The notes under the pieces: model-generated
The model's database searches: none
What the model saw: only the letters and a program-made list of their open reading frames with translations
What the model was told of the DNA's origin: nothing
Source: Clostridiales bacterium
GTDB taxonomy: Bacteria > Bacillota > Clostridia > Oscillospirales > Oscillospiraceae
Direction: 5' to 3'
NCBI GenBank assembly: GCA_004551945.1
Contig: SFPN01000028.1
Span: forward strand, 1 to 23,109
Length of the DNA stretch: 23,109 nucleotides
Part shown: positions 6,731-13,583 of the stretch, piece by piece
How the letters are laid out: each line of letters begins with the position of its first letter
Numbering within the stretch: position 1 is the first letter of the stretch
Translations under genes and position numbers: made by a program

Positions 6731-7891
6731 ATGGCTGAACAGCGGAGAACCCGAACCGTCTATCGACTTCCGCCCTGTCAAAGCGGGGACGTAGAGCGAA
6801 TGGAGAGCTGGCTCCAGGACATGGCCGAGAAAGGGCTGGTCCTGGAGAAGCAGGGGATCTTCTGGTGGGGGCTGTTTTGCTTCCGGCGGGAAGAACCCAG
6901 GCCCATCCAATACCGCCTGTTCTCCGGCTGGCAGGAGCCCAGCCTGAGAAACATCTGGCAGAGCAAAAACGTGCTGCCGCCCAAGGAGGAGAAGGAGTTT
7001 CATGCCAGCTACGGCTGGGAGTATGTGGCCCAGCGGGACGGCTTTTCCATCTACGCCCGGGAAGGGGAGACCGGCCGGGAGATGCACACAGACCCCGCCG
7101 TGCAGGCCATCGACGTGGGGGCGGTCTGGGCGTGGACCAGGCTCTATCTGCTGATGTATGTGGTCCTGAACGCTTTGCTCCTGGTGCTCTTTGGCTTTGA
7201 GTCATACTGTATGATTGTAGCAGCTGCGACCGTTGCGGACATGGTCCTGCGGCTGGGCTCTCTGCGGCGGCTTCGGAAGCGGCTGGAGCGGGGGGAACCC
7301 CTGGACCATCACAGGCCCTGGCGCAGGTACGCCCGGTTCTATCGGGGCGGTCTGGTGCTGCTTTTTGTCCTTCTTGATCTGTGCCTTGTTTTGCAGCTTC
7401 AGAACCCGGGAGAAGTCAGGATGGAGCCCTACCCCGGGGACCCGCCCTTTCCCACTGTCCAGGAGCTGGTGCCTCAGGGAGAGTTTCAGCCGAAGGAGGA
7501 CTGGCGGAACTGGTACGCCGAGGAGAGCACCCTGCTCTGCCCGGTCAAGCTGGAGACCTGGGAGGAAGGGGAAGTCCTGCTCCCGGACGGGCAGAGGGAG
7601 GCTGTATTTCTCTATGTGGAGTATTACGAGACCCGCTTCCCGCGCTTTGCAGAAAAGATTGCCCGGGACCTGCTGAAGGAGGACCGGAAGGGCAGCACCC
7701 AGAGCTTTGAGGAGCTGCCGCTGGGGGACCTGGGGGTGGATGCGTCCATGCTCTACTCCATGGATGGCCGGTGGACCATCCTGCTTCTGCAAAACGGCGA
7801 AAAGGTTCTCCGGTCCAACCTCTGGCAGGACAGCGGCGCCGCCATCCCCCTGGAGACCTGGACGGAACAGATGGCAAAGGCCATCCAATGA
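6731..7891 (+). CDS. DUF2812 domain-containing membrane protein, copy 2
   Basis: 386 residues, same architecture as the preceding gene: DUF2812 domain (VERMESWLQDMAEKG, FRREEPRPIQYRLFSGW, FHASYGWEYVAQRDGFSIY), then membrane segments at about 137-155, 158-172 and 195-215 with an intervening basic loop (LRRLRKRLERG), then an outside domain that begins with the shared YPGDPPFPxVxEL motif and continues with matching EEGEVLLPDG and VEYYETR blocks. The copies clearly arose by duplication but have diverged in the membrane region and C-terminus. The gene starts 26 bp after copy 1 behind the same GAGGGGAGAGC ribosome binding site. Function is unknown; a PadR-controlled envelope or stress role is inference from context. 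Confidence 0.8.
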   Translation: MAEQRRTRTVYRLPPCQSGDVERMESWLQDMAEKGLVLEKQGIFWWGLFCFRREEPRPIQYRLFSGWQEPSLRNIWQSKNVLPPKEEKEFHASYGWEYVAQRDGFSIYAREGETGREMHTDPAVQAIDVGAVWAWTRLYLLMYVVLNALLLVLFGFESYCMIVAAATVADMVLRLGSLRRLRKRLERGEPLDHHRPWRRYARFYRGGLVLLFVLLDLCLVLQLQNPGEVRMEPYPGDPPFPTVQELVPQGEFQPKEDWRNWYAEESTLLCPVKLETWEEGEVLLPDGQREAVFLYVEYYETRFPRFAEKIARDLLKEDRKGSTQSFEELPLGDLGVDASMLYSMDGRWTILLLQNGEKVLRSNLWQDSGAAIPLETWTEQMAKAIQ

Positions 7892-7962
7892 AGAAAGGAA
7901 CCATCCCCCGCATCCTTTGAAAAATCCATCGAAGAAGCGAACACGATAAAAAATAAACCCCG

Positions 7963-7991
7963 CATGAAGGATTTCCCTCCCGGAGATACTG
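7963..7991 (+). promoter_or_regulatory. putative sigma-F-type promoter of sigG
   Basis: GGAGATACTG at 7982-7991 fits the sigma-F -10 consensus GGNRANAMTR at every defined position, and GCATG at 7963-7967, 14 bp upstream, resembles the -35 GYWTA. It lies 30 bp before the sigG start. B. subtilis spoIIIG is transcribed by sigma-F RNA polymerase, so position and sequence agree. The 7892-8021 gap holds nothing else I can identify. Confidence 0.65.
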
Positions 7992-8021
7992 ATACCAGCA
8001 TCACGAAAGGGAGGGGCCGCC

Positions 8022-8798
8022 ATGGGACGACTCAGCAAGGTAGAAATCAGCGGGGTGAACACCTCCAAGCTCCCCGTCCTCACCCGGGAGGAGGCCAAGG
8101 CCCTCTTTCTGGAGGCCCGCCAGGGCAGCGAGGAGGCCCGGCAGAAGCTCATCCAGGGGAACCTGCGGCTGGTCCTCAGCGTCATCAAGAAGTTCGACGG
8201 GCGCAACGAAAACCCCGACGATCTCTTCCAGGTGGGCTGCGTGGGGCTCATCAAGGGCATCGACAATTTTAATGTGGACCTGGACGTGTTCCCCAGCACC
8301 TACCTGGTGCCCATGATCGTGGGGGAGATCCGCCGCTACCTCCGGGACAACAGCGCCGTCCGGGTCTCCCGGTCCATGCGAGACACCGCCTACAAGGTCC
8401 TCCAGGCCAAGGAGCAGTATATCGCCAAGCACCAGCGGGAGCCCAGTGTGGACGAGATCGCCAAGATCCTGGACCTAAAGCGGGAGGACGTGGTCTTTGC
8501 CCTGGACGCCATCGTGGACCCGGTCTCCCTCTACGAGCCGGTGTATTCCGACGGGGGAGACACCATCTGCGTCATGGATCAGGTCCGGGACCAGAAGAAC
8601 ACCGACGAAAACTGGCTGGAGCAGATCGCCCTGAAGGAGGCCATGGACCGGCTCAGCGACCGGGAAAAGCGCATTCTCAACCTGCGGTTCTTCGAGGGCA
8701 AGACCCAGATGGAGGTCTCCGCCCGCATCGGCATCTCCCAGGCCCAGATCTCCCGGCTGGAGAAAAACGCCATCCAGAAAATCAAGCGGGATCTTTGA
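8022..8798 (+). CDS. sigG: RNA polymerase sporulation sigma factor SigG
   Basis: 258 residues, the usual SigG length. The N-terminal KVEISGVNTSKLPVLT is the hallmark SigG segment. Region 2 contains NLRLVLSVIKKF, DDLFQVGCVGLIKGIDNFN and PMIVGEIRRYLRDNSAVRVSRS; region 3 contains VFALDAIVDPVSLYEPVYSD; region 4 ends with KTQMEVSARIGISQAQISRLEK as the -35-binding helix-turn-helix. SigG directs late forespore transcription, including spore coat-proximal, small acid-soluble protein and germination genes. A ribosome binding site GGGAGGGG precedes ATG 8022. It is not next to spoIIGA-sigE as in Bacillus; it lies between the DUF2812 pair and rpsB. In region 2 the usual KFSTYAVPMI is VFPSTYLVPMI, replacing a well-conserved Phe by Pro. 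The identity is secure. Confidence 0.93.
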   Translation: MGRLSKVEISGVNTSKLPVLTREEAKALFLEARQGSEEARQKLIQGNLRLVLSVIKKFDGRNENPDDLFQVGCVGLIKGIDNFNVDLDVFPSTYLVPMIVGEIRRYLRDNSAVRVSRSMRDTAYKVLQAKEQYIAKHQREPSVDEIAKILDLKREDVVFALDAIVDPVSLYEPVYSDGGDTICVMDQVRDQKNTDENWLEQIALKEAMDRLSDREKRILNLRFFEGKTQMEVSARIGISQAQISRLEKNAIQKIKRDL

Positions 8799-8827
8799 AA
8801 AAAACACAGAATATTGGCAACTTTTCC

Positions 8828-8856
8828 TTGCAATTTGCAGGGTGTTGTGCTAAAAT
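8828..8856 (+). promoter_or_regulatory. extended -10 sigma-A promoter of rpsB-tsf
   Basis: TTGCAA at 8828-8833 and TAAAAT at 8851-8856 are 17 bp apart, with TG at 8848-8849 forming an extended -10 (TGCTAAAAT). It is about 115 bp upstream of rpsB, leaving a long leader. Confidence 0.8.
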
Positions 8857-8873
8857 ATCAAGCAATTCCGTAC

Positions 8874-8933
8874 GGGGTCAGACGAGCGGCCGTGTGCCTG
8901 GAGGTCCGGGTTGGCCGTCAGAATGAGGACTCC
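8874..8933 (+). ncRNA. structured 5' leader of rpsB, candidate S2 autoregulatory element
   Basis: Three nested stems fold consecutively: 8874-8879 with 8928-8933 (ggggtc/gactcc, one G-U), 8886-8891 with 8913-8918 (gcggcc/ggccgt, one G-U), and 8897-8901 with 8906-8910 (cctgg/ccggg, loop aggt, one U-G). The ribosome binding site AGGAGG at 8956-8961 lies just downstream. Leaders of ribosomal protein operons often bind the encoded protein; S2 leaders of that kind are known in proteobacteria. Whether this fold is that kind of switch is inference. Confidence 0.5.
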
Positions 8934-8970
8934 GGAGGTACCAACTAAAATATTCAGGAGGAACAAACAA

Positions 8971-9684
<714 letters not shown>

Positions 9685-9696
9685 TTTGCTTTTTTT

Positions 9697-9727
9697 GCAA
9701 GTGCCCGTTGCTGCAGCGGGCACTTGC
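9697..9727 (+). other. rpsB-tsf intergenic hairpin
   Basis: A 14-bp stem (arms 9697-9710 and 9714-9727, one G-U, loop ctg) lies between the two genes. The sequence after it is ttcggattctt, without a proper T-tract, so it is more likely an attenuator or RNA processing/stability element that sets S2:EF-Ts ratio than a full terminator. Confidence 0.6.
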
Positions 9728-9767
9728 TTCGGATTCTTAACAAAATACAATTTGGAGGTTTGTTACC

Positions 9768-10697
9768 ATGGCATTTACTGCTGCTGATGTGAAGACCCTG
9801 CGTGAAATGACCGGCGTTGGTATTCTGGACTGCAAGAAGGCTCTGGCTGAGACCGACGGCGATATGGATAAGGCAGTTGAGTTCCTGAGAGAAAAGGGCC
9901 TGGCTGCTGCTCAGAAGAAGGCCGGCCGCATCGCCGCCGAGGGTATGGCTTACGCCGAAGTGTTCTCCGACGGCGCCGCCCTGGTGGAGGTCAACGCCGA
10001 GACCGACTTCGTGGCCAAGAACGAGAAGTTTGTTGAGTTTGTCAAGGACATCTGCTATGTGGTCGGCAAGTGGGGCCCCGTGGACATGGAGACCCTCATG
10101 ACCCTGCCCTATCGCAAGACCGGCCTGACCGTTCAGCAGGCTCTGCAGGAGATGGTGCTGACCATCGGCGAGAACATCCAGATCCGCCGGTTCGAGCGCT
10201 ATGACAACGGCGTGACCATCGCTTACAACCACATGGGCGGCCGCATCGGCGTGCTGCTGAACATGGATGTCTCCGCCGGCCTGGAGGAGAACGAGAAGGT
10301 CATCGAGCTGGGCAAGGACCTGGCCATGCAGATCGCTGCTATGAACCCCGCTTTCCTGGACAAGTCCGACGTGAGCCAGGAGACCCTGGACAAGGAGAAG
10401 GAAATCCAGCTGGCACAGCTGGCCAACGACCCCAAGATGGCTGCCAAGCCCGAGAAGGTCAAGGAAGGCATCGTCATGGGCAAGCTGGGCAAGTTCTACG
10501 AGGAGAACTGCCTGATGCAGCAGGCTTTCGTGAAGGAGAACAAGATCTCCGTGGAGAAGCACGTGGCTGCCGTGGCCAAGGAGCTGGGCGGCACCATCGC
10601 TGTGAAGGGCTTCAAGCGCTATGAGCGCGGCGAGGGCCTGGAGAAGAAGCAGGAGAACTTCGCAGAAGAGATCGCCAAGCAGCTGGAGAAGAAGTAA
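9768..10697 (+). CDS. tsf: translation elongation factor Ts
   Basis: 309 residues. The N-terminal UBA-like domain (AADVKTLREMTGVGILDCKKAL, EFLREKGLAAAQKKAGR) is followed by the EF-Tu-contacting core with the signature ETDFVAKNEKF (about residues 79-89), then a dimer/coiled-coil region with EEIAKQLEKK at the end. EF-Ts catalyses GDP release from EF-Tu in the cytoplasm. GGAGG at 9754-9758 sits 9 bp before ATG 9768. The long form is typical of Clostridia. In many Firmicutes tsf is followed by pyrH and frr; here the transcript ends at a strong terminator right after tsf, so that synteny is broken. Confidence 0.97.
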   Translation: MAFTAADVKTLREMTGVGILDCKKALAETDGDMDKAVEFLREKGLAAAQKKAGRIAAEGMAYAEVFSDGAALVEVNAETDFVAKNEKFVEFVKDICYVVGKWGPVDMETLMTLPYRKTGLTVQQALQEMVLTIGENIQIRRFERYDNGVTIAYNHMGGRIGVLLNMDVSAGLEENEKVIELGKDLAMQIAAMNPAFLDKSDVSQETLDKEKEIQLAQLANDPKMAAKPEKVKEGIVMGKLGKFYEENCLMQQAFVKENKISVEKHVAAVAKELGGTIAVKGFKRYERGEGLEKKQENFAEEIAKQLEKK

Positions 10698-10721
10698 TTC
10701 TTCCGTCAATACGCACACAAT

Positions 10722-10753
10722 CGGGTCCCGCCATCCGGCGGGACCCGTTTTTT
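10722..10753 (+). terminator. rho-independent terminator of rpsB-tsf
   Basis: Perfect 11-bp stem cgggtcccgcc (10722-10732) and ggcgggacccg (10737-10747), loop atcc, followed by six T residues at 10748-10753. Confidence 0.92.
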
Positions 10754-10767
10754 ATGCGCAAACAAGT

Positions 10768-10801
10768 AAACCGCCCCCGGCCGGTTGGCCGGGGGCGGTT
10801 T
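10768..10801 (-). terminator. GC-rich hairpin between convergent genes, probable terminator of the ACT/PaaK pair
   Basis: Perfect 15-bp stem with arms 10768-10782 (aaaccgcccccggcc) and 10787-10801, loop ggtt. It lies 61 bp beyond the minus-strand ACT gene. The arm ends in three U residues on either strand, so it could serve both directions, but no long T-tract follows. Confidence 0.6.
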
Positions 10802-10862
10802 CTATGCGCCTGCCAGAAGAGAGAAAGAGAAGAAAAGAAAGGATGCAGGCGCGGACAAAGAA

Positions 10863-11294
10863 TCAGATCCGGTAGATATCCTTGGGCTCCAGGGTGGAGA
10901 CGCGGTTTTCCTCCAGGGCCTTCACCGCTGCCAAGGCGTCGTCCGGCCGCAGAACCACCACGGCGTGGCCGTCCTGGCTGCCCACGAAGGCGTAGAGGTA
11001 TTCCACGGAGACCTGGGCGGAGCCCAGAATGTCCAGCGCGGCGGTGAGCCCGCCGGGCTTGTCGTCGATCACCACGGCCACCACGTCGCTGAGCTTCACG
11101 ATGAAGCTGTGCTCCCGCAGGGCGGCGCAGGCCTTATCGGGGTCGTTGACAATGAGGCGAAGGATGCCGAAGTCGGTGGTGTCCGCCAGGGTCAGGGCGC
11201 TGATGTCCACGCCGTTCTCTCCCAGAATCTTGGTGACTTCACTGAGCTTGCCGGGGACATTCTCGATAAAAACGGAAACCTGCTTAATAAACAT
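10863..11294 (-). CDS. tandem ACT-domain protein
   Basis: 143 residues forming two ACT domains: 1-65 (KQVSVFIENVPGKLSEVTKILGENGVDISALTLADTTDFGILRLIVNDPD) and 70-143 (VVAVVIDDKPGGLTAALDILGSAQVSVEYLYAF). The PGKL and PGGL loops are the expected amino-acid-binding turns. ACT domains sense small ligands and usually allosterically control a partner. Such stand-alone proteins are commonly encoded next to phenylacetate-CoA ligase-like genes, as here, so it probably senses an aromatic acid or amino acid for that enzyme (inference). The ribosome binding site GGAGG overlaps the upstream gene's stop codon, so the two are translationally coupled. Confidence 0.85.
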   Translation of the reverse strand: MFIKQVSVFIENVPGKLSEVTKILGENGVDISALTLADTTDFGILRLIVNDPDKACAALREHSFIVKLSDVVAVVIDDKPGGLTAALDILGSAQVSVEYLYAFVGSQDGHAVVVLRPDDALAAVKALEENRVSTLEPKDIYRI

Positions 11295-11306
11295 GGTGAC
11301 GCCTCC

Positions 11307-12611
11307 TTACAGTTTGCGGTTGTCGATGATGCGCTGGGCCTTGCCCTCGCTGCGGGCGATGGTCTTGGGGTTGACCAGGTGGACCTTGGCGCCGATGCCC
11401 AGCATGGAGCGCAGCTGAGCCACGATGTTCTTCTCCACCTTTTCCACAGAGCGGATGTCGTCGGAGAACATCTGCTCGCTCATCTCCACGTTGATGTCCA
11501 GGGTGTCGGTGTTGTTCTCCCGGCCCACAATGATCTGGTAGTTGGGGGTGATGTCCCCGCCGCTGACCTTCAGCAGCACCTCTTCAATCTGGGAGGGGAA
11601 GACGTTGACGCCGCGGATGATGAGCATGTCGTCGGAGCGGCCCATGGGCTTGGCCATGCGGACGTGGGTGCGGCCGCAGGGGCAGGGGGTGCGGTCCAGC
11701 ACGCAGATGTCCTTGGTGCGGTACCGGAGCAGGGGGAAGGCCTCCTTGGTGATGGAGGTAAAGACCAGCTCGCCCTTGGTGCCGTCGGGGAGGACCTCGC
11801 CGGTCTTGGGGTCGATGATCTCGGCAATGAAGTGATCCTCGCAGATGTGCATACCGGCCTGCTCGCTGCACTCATAGGAGACGCCGGGGCCGGAGAGCTC
11901 GGTAAGGCCGTAGATATCATAGGCCTTGATGCCCAGTTTGTTCTGGATGTCCTGGCGCATTTCCTCGGACCAGGCCTCTGCGCCGAAGATACCGGCCTTC
12001 AGCTTGATCTGGTCCCGCAGGCCCCGCTCAATGATGCTCTCTGCCAGATAGGCCGCGTAAGAGGGGGTGCAGCACAGGATGGTGGTGCCCAGGTCGCACA
12101 TGAACTGGATCTGCCGGTCGGTGTTGCCGGAGGACATGGGCAGGGTCAGGCTGCCCACCTTGTGGGAGCCGCCGTGGAGGCCCGCGCCGCCGGTGAAGAG
12201 GCCGTAGCCGTAGGACACGTGGACCACGTCGTCCTTGGTGCCGCCGGCGGCCATGATGGCCCGGGCGCAGCAGTCCTCCCACAGATCCACGTCGTGCTGG
12301 GTGTAGAAGGCCACCACCCGCCGGCCGGTGGTGCCGGAGGTGGAGTGGATGCGGACGCAGTCGCTCAGGGGCTTGGCCATGAGACCGTAGGGATAGGCCT
12401 CCCGCAGGTCGTCCTTGGTGAGGAAGGGGAGCTTGTGGAGGTCGTCCAGGCCCTTGATATCATCGGGGGTGACGCCTTTTTCCTCCATCTTTTTGCGGTA
12501 GTAGGGGACGTTGTCATAAACGTGACGAACCTGCTTGACCAGGCGCTCGCTCTGGAGAGCACGCAGCTGATCCCGGGGCATAGTTTCGATTTGAGGCTGA
12601 TACATTGGCAT
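11307..12611 (-). CDS. phenylacetate-CoA ligase-type adenylate-forming enzyme
   Basis: 434 residues from the chosen start, the usual length for PaaK. Visible motifs are the ATP loop HSTSGTTGRRVVAFYT, YGLTELSGPG (adenylate-binding), a C-terminal R-S-D-D-M-L-I-I-R-G-V-N-V-F-P hinge, and the end motif RSEGKAQRII with the likely catalytic lysine. The family activates aryl acetates (phenylacetate, indoleacetate) through an acyl-adenylate to the CoA thioester, in gut clostridia often linked to fermentation of aromatic amino acids; the substrate is not certain here. The ATG at 12710 would lie inside the promoter -35. ATG 12611 has AGGA 9 bp upstream, whereas ATG 12620 touches it and ATG 12605 is 15 bp away, so 12611 is preferred. 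Four cysteines in the CVLDRTPCPCGRTHV stretch are typical for the family. It is followed by the ACT protein 12 bp downstream. Confidence 0.88.
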   Translation of the reverse strand: MPMYQPQIETMPRDQLRALQSERLVKQVRHVYDNVPYYRKKMEEKGVTPDDIKGLDDLHKLPFLTKDDLREAYPYGLMAKPLSDCVRIHSTSGTTGRRVVAFYTQHDVDLWEDCCARAIMAAGGTKDDVVHVSYGYGLFTGGAGLHGGSHKVGSLTLPMSSGNTDRQIQFMCDLGTTILCCTPSYAAYLAESIIERGLRDQIKLKAGIFGAEAWSEEMRQDIQNKLGIKAYDIYGLTELSGPGVSYECSEQAGMHICEDHFIAEIIDPKTGEVLPDGTKGELVFTSITKEAFPLLRYRTKDICVLDRTPCPCGRTHVRMAKPMGRSDDMLIIRGVNVFPSQIEEVLLKVSGGDITPNYQIIVGRENNTDTLDINVEMSEQMFSDDIRSVEKVEKNIVAQLRSMLGIGAKVHLVNPKTIARSEGKAQRIIDNRKL

Positions 12612-12681
12612 ACCGATCATTCCTATCTCTTTTGAAATTGATGCGCTTAGGGTTAGTTTCACCGTAGAATACACTAAATTT

Positions 12682-12710
12682 AGTATAAGTAGGAAAAAGT
12701 GAAAAGTCAA
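12682..12710 (-). promoter_or_regulatory. sigma-A promoter of the PaaK/ACT operon with an overlapping palindrome
   Basis: On the minus strand TTGACT (12705-12710) and TATACT (12682-12687) are 17 bp apart. The perfect palindrome ACTAAATTTAGT at 12673-12684 overlaps the 3' half of the -10 box and the likely transcription start, a plausible repressor site. Confidence 0.8.
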
Positions 12711-12785
12711 GGACGGATTGCTTTTTTGCTTTAGAGCACCAAAATCCGTCTTATTTTTCTGACGGGAAATGGTATCTTATATGAT

Positions 12786-12871
12786 AGACAAGATATCGCG
12801 ATATGATTTATAATATCGTATTGACTTTTCCCGGTTCTGGTGTTATTGTAATATGGAAGACAAGATATCGC
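12786..12871. repeat. 14-bp direct repeats flanking the hemolysin III promoter, with palindrome
   Basis: AGACAAGATATCGC occurs at 12786-12799 and again at 12858-12871, a 72-bp period. The first copy runs into a perfect palindrome ATATCGCGATAT at 12793-12804. The promoter lies between the copies, as expected for paired operator sites. No binding protein can be named from sequence alone. Confidence 0.6.
12821..12849 (+). promoter_or_regulatory. sigma-A promoter of the hemolysin III/DegV pair
   Basis: TTGACT at 12821-12826 and TATTGT at 12844-12849 are 17 bp apart, with TG at 12841-12842 forming an extended -10. It is 54 bp upstream of the chosen start. Confidence 0.65.
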
Positions 12872-12902
12872 AATTTTGGACTCAACGAGGAGGTATCTCA
12901 TT

Positions 12903-13568
12903 TTGACCATGTCTCTGTCGAGCTCCGGCGGCTCTATCCGCCGGCAAAACCTGGGGGAGGAAATTCTCAACGCCATCTCCCACGGGGTGGGGGCTCTGCT
13001 GGCCATTGCGGGGCTGGTGCTGCTGATTGTGAAGGCGGCCCGGTACGGCAGTGCGCTGAACGTGGTCAGCGTCACCATTTTCGGCGCTGCTATGATTATC
13101 ATGTATTTGTTTTCCTGCTTGTACCACGCCCTGGCGGACTGTAAGGGCAAGCGGGTGTTCCAGGTGCTGGACCACTGCTCCATCTTCCTGCTGATTGTGG
13201 GGACCTACACCCCCATCTGCCTGGTGAACATCGGGGGTGCTCTGGGCTGGACGGTTTTCGGGGTCAACGCGGCCTGCGCCGTGGTGGGCATCGTTCTCAA
13301 CGCCGTCAGCCTGAAGCGGTGGAAGAAGCTGTCCATGGTGCTCTACATCGTCATGGGCTGGATGTGCCTGCTGGTGCTGCCCTGGGTGTACCGGTCCCTT
13401 ACCAGCTTCGGCTTTGTGTTTCTGGCGCTGGGGGGCGCTGCCTATACGGTGGGCGTGCTCTTCTACCGGCAGAAGGAAAAGCGCTACCGCCACGGCATCT
13501 GGCATTTCTTTGTGTTGGCCGGAACAATCTTTCATTTCTTCACGGTTTATACCAACTGCTGTTTTTAA
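12903..13568 (+). CDS. hemolysin III family (PAQR-type) membrane protein
   Basis: About 221 residues with seven hydrophobic segments. Motifs of the HlyIII/PAQR family are visible: EEILNAISHGVGALLA at the start, FSCLYHALAD, LDHCSIFLLIVGTYTP, GWMCLLVLP and the C-terminal GIWHFFVLAGTIFHFF. The conserved His and Asp residues are those thought to bind metal in PAQR hydrolases. The name comes from a Bacillus cereus cytolysin; the housekeeping role in bacteria is unclear and probably concerns the membrane. I chose the TTG at 12903 because AGGAGG at 12888-12893 is 9 bp upstream; the in-frame ATG at 12909 would be 15 bp away and differs by two residues. The stop overlaps the ribosome binding site of the next gene. 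Confidence 0.85.
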   Translation: MTMSLSSSGGSIRRQNLGEEILNAISHGVGALLAIAGLVLLIVKAARYGSALNVVSVTIFGAAMIIMYLFSCLYHALADCKGKRVFQVLDHCSIFLLIVGTYTPICLVNIGGALGWTVFGVNAACAVVGIVLNAVSLKRWKKLSMVLYIVMGWMCLLVLPWVYRSLTSFGFVFLALGGAAYTVGVLFYRQKEKRYRHGIWHFFVLAGTIFHFFTVYTNCCF

Positions 13569-13583
13569 AGGAGTGTGGCCCAT

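Noticed and set aside
10785..12635. 616-residue plus-strand open frame across the ACT and PaaK genes
   Set aside because: Antisense reading with repetitive Gly/Val/His/Ala composition, no ribosome binding site and clear coding genes on the other strand.
12612..12710. Longer start of the PaaK gene at 12710
   Set aside because: It would begin inside the -35 box of the promoter, so that RNA would not be made. The AGGA-linked start at 12611 fits the family length.
12731..13183. 150-residue minus-strand open frame in the intergenic region
   Set aside because: It overlaps the hemolysin III gene and promoter, has no ribosome binding site and shows no family pattern.
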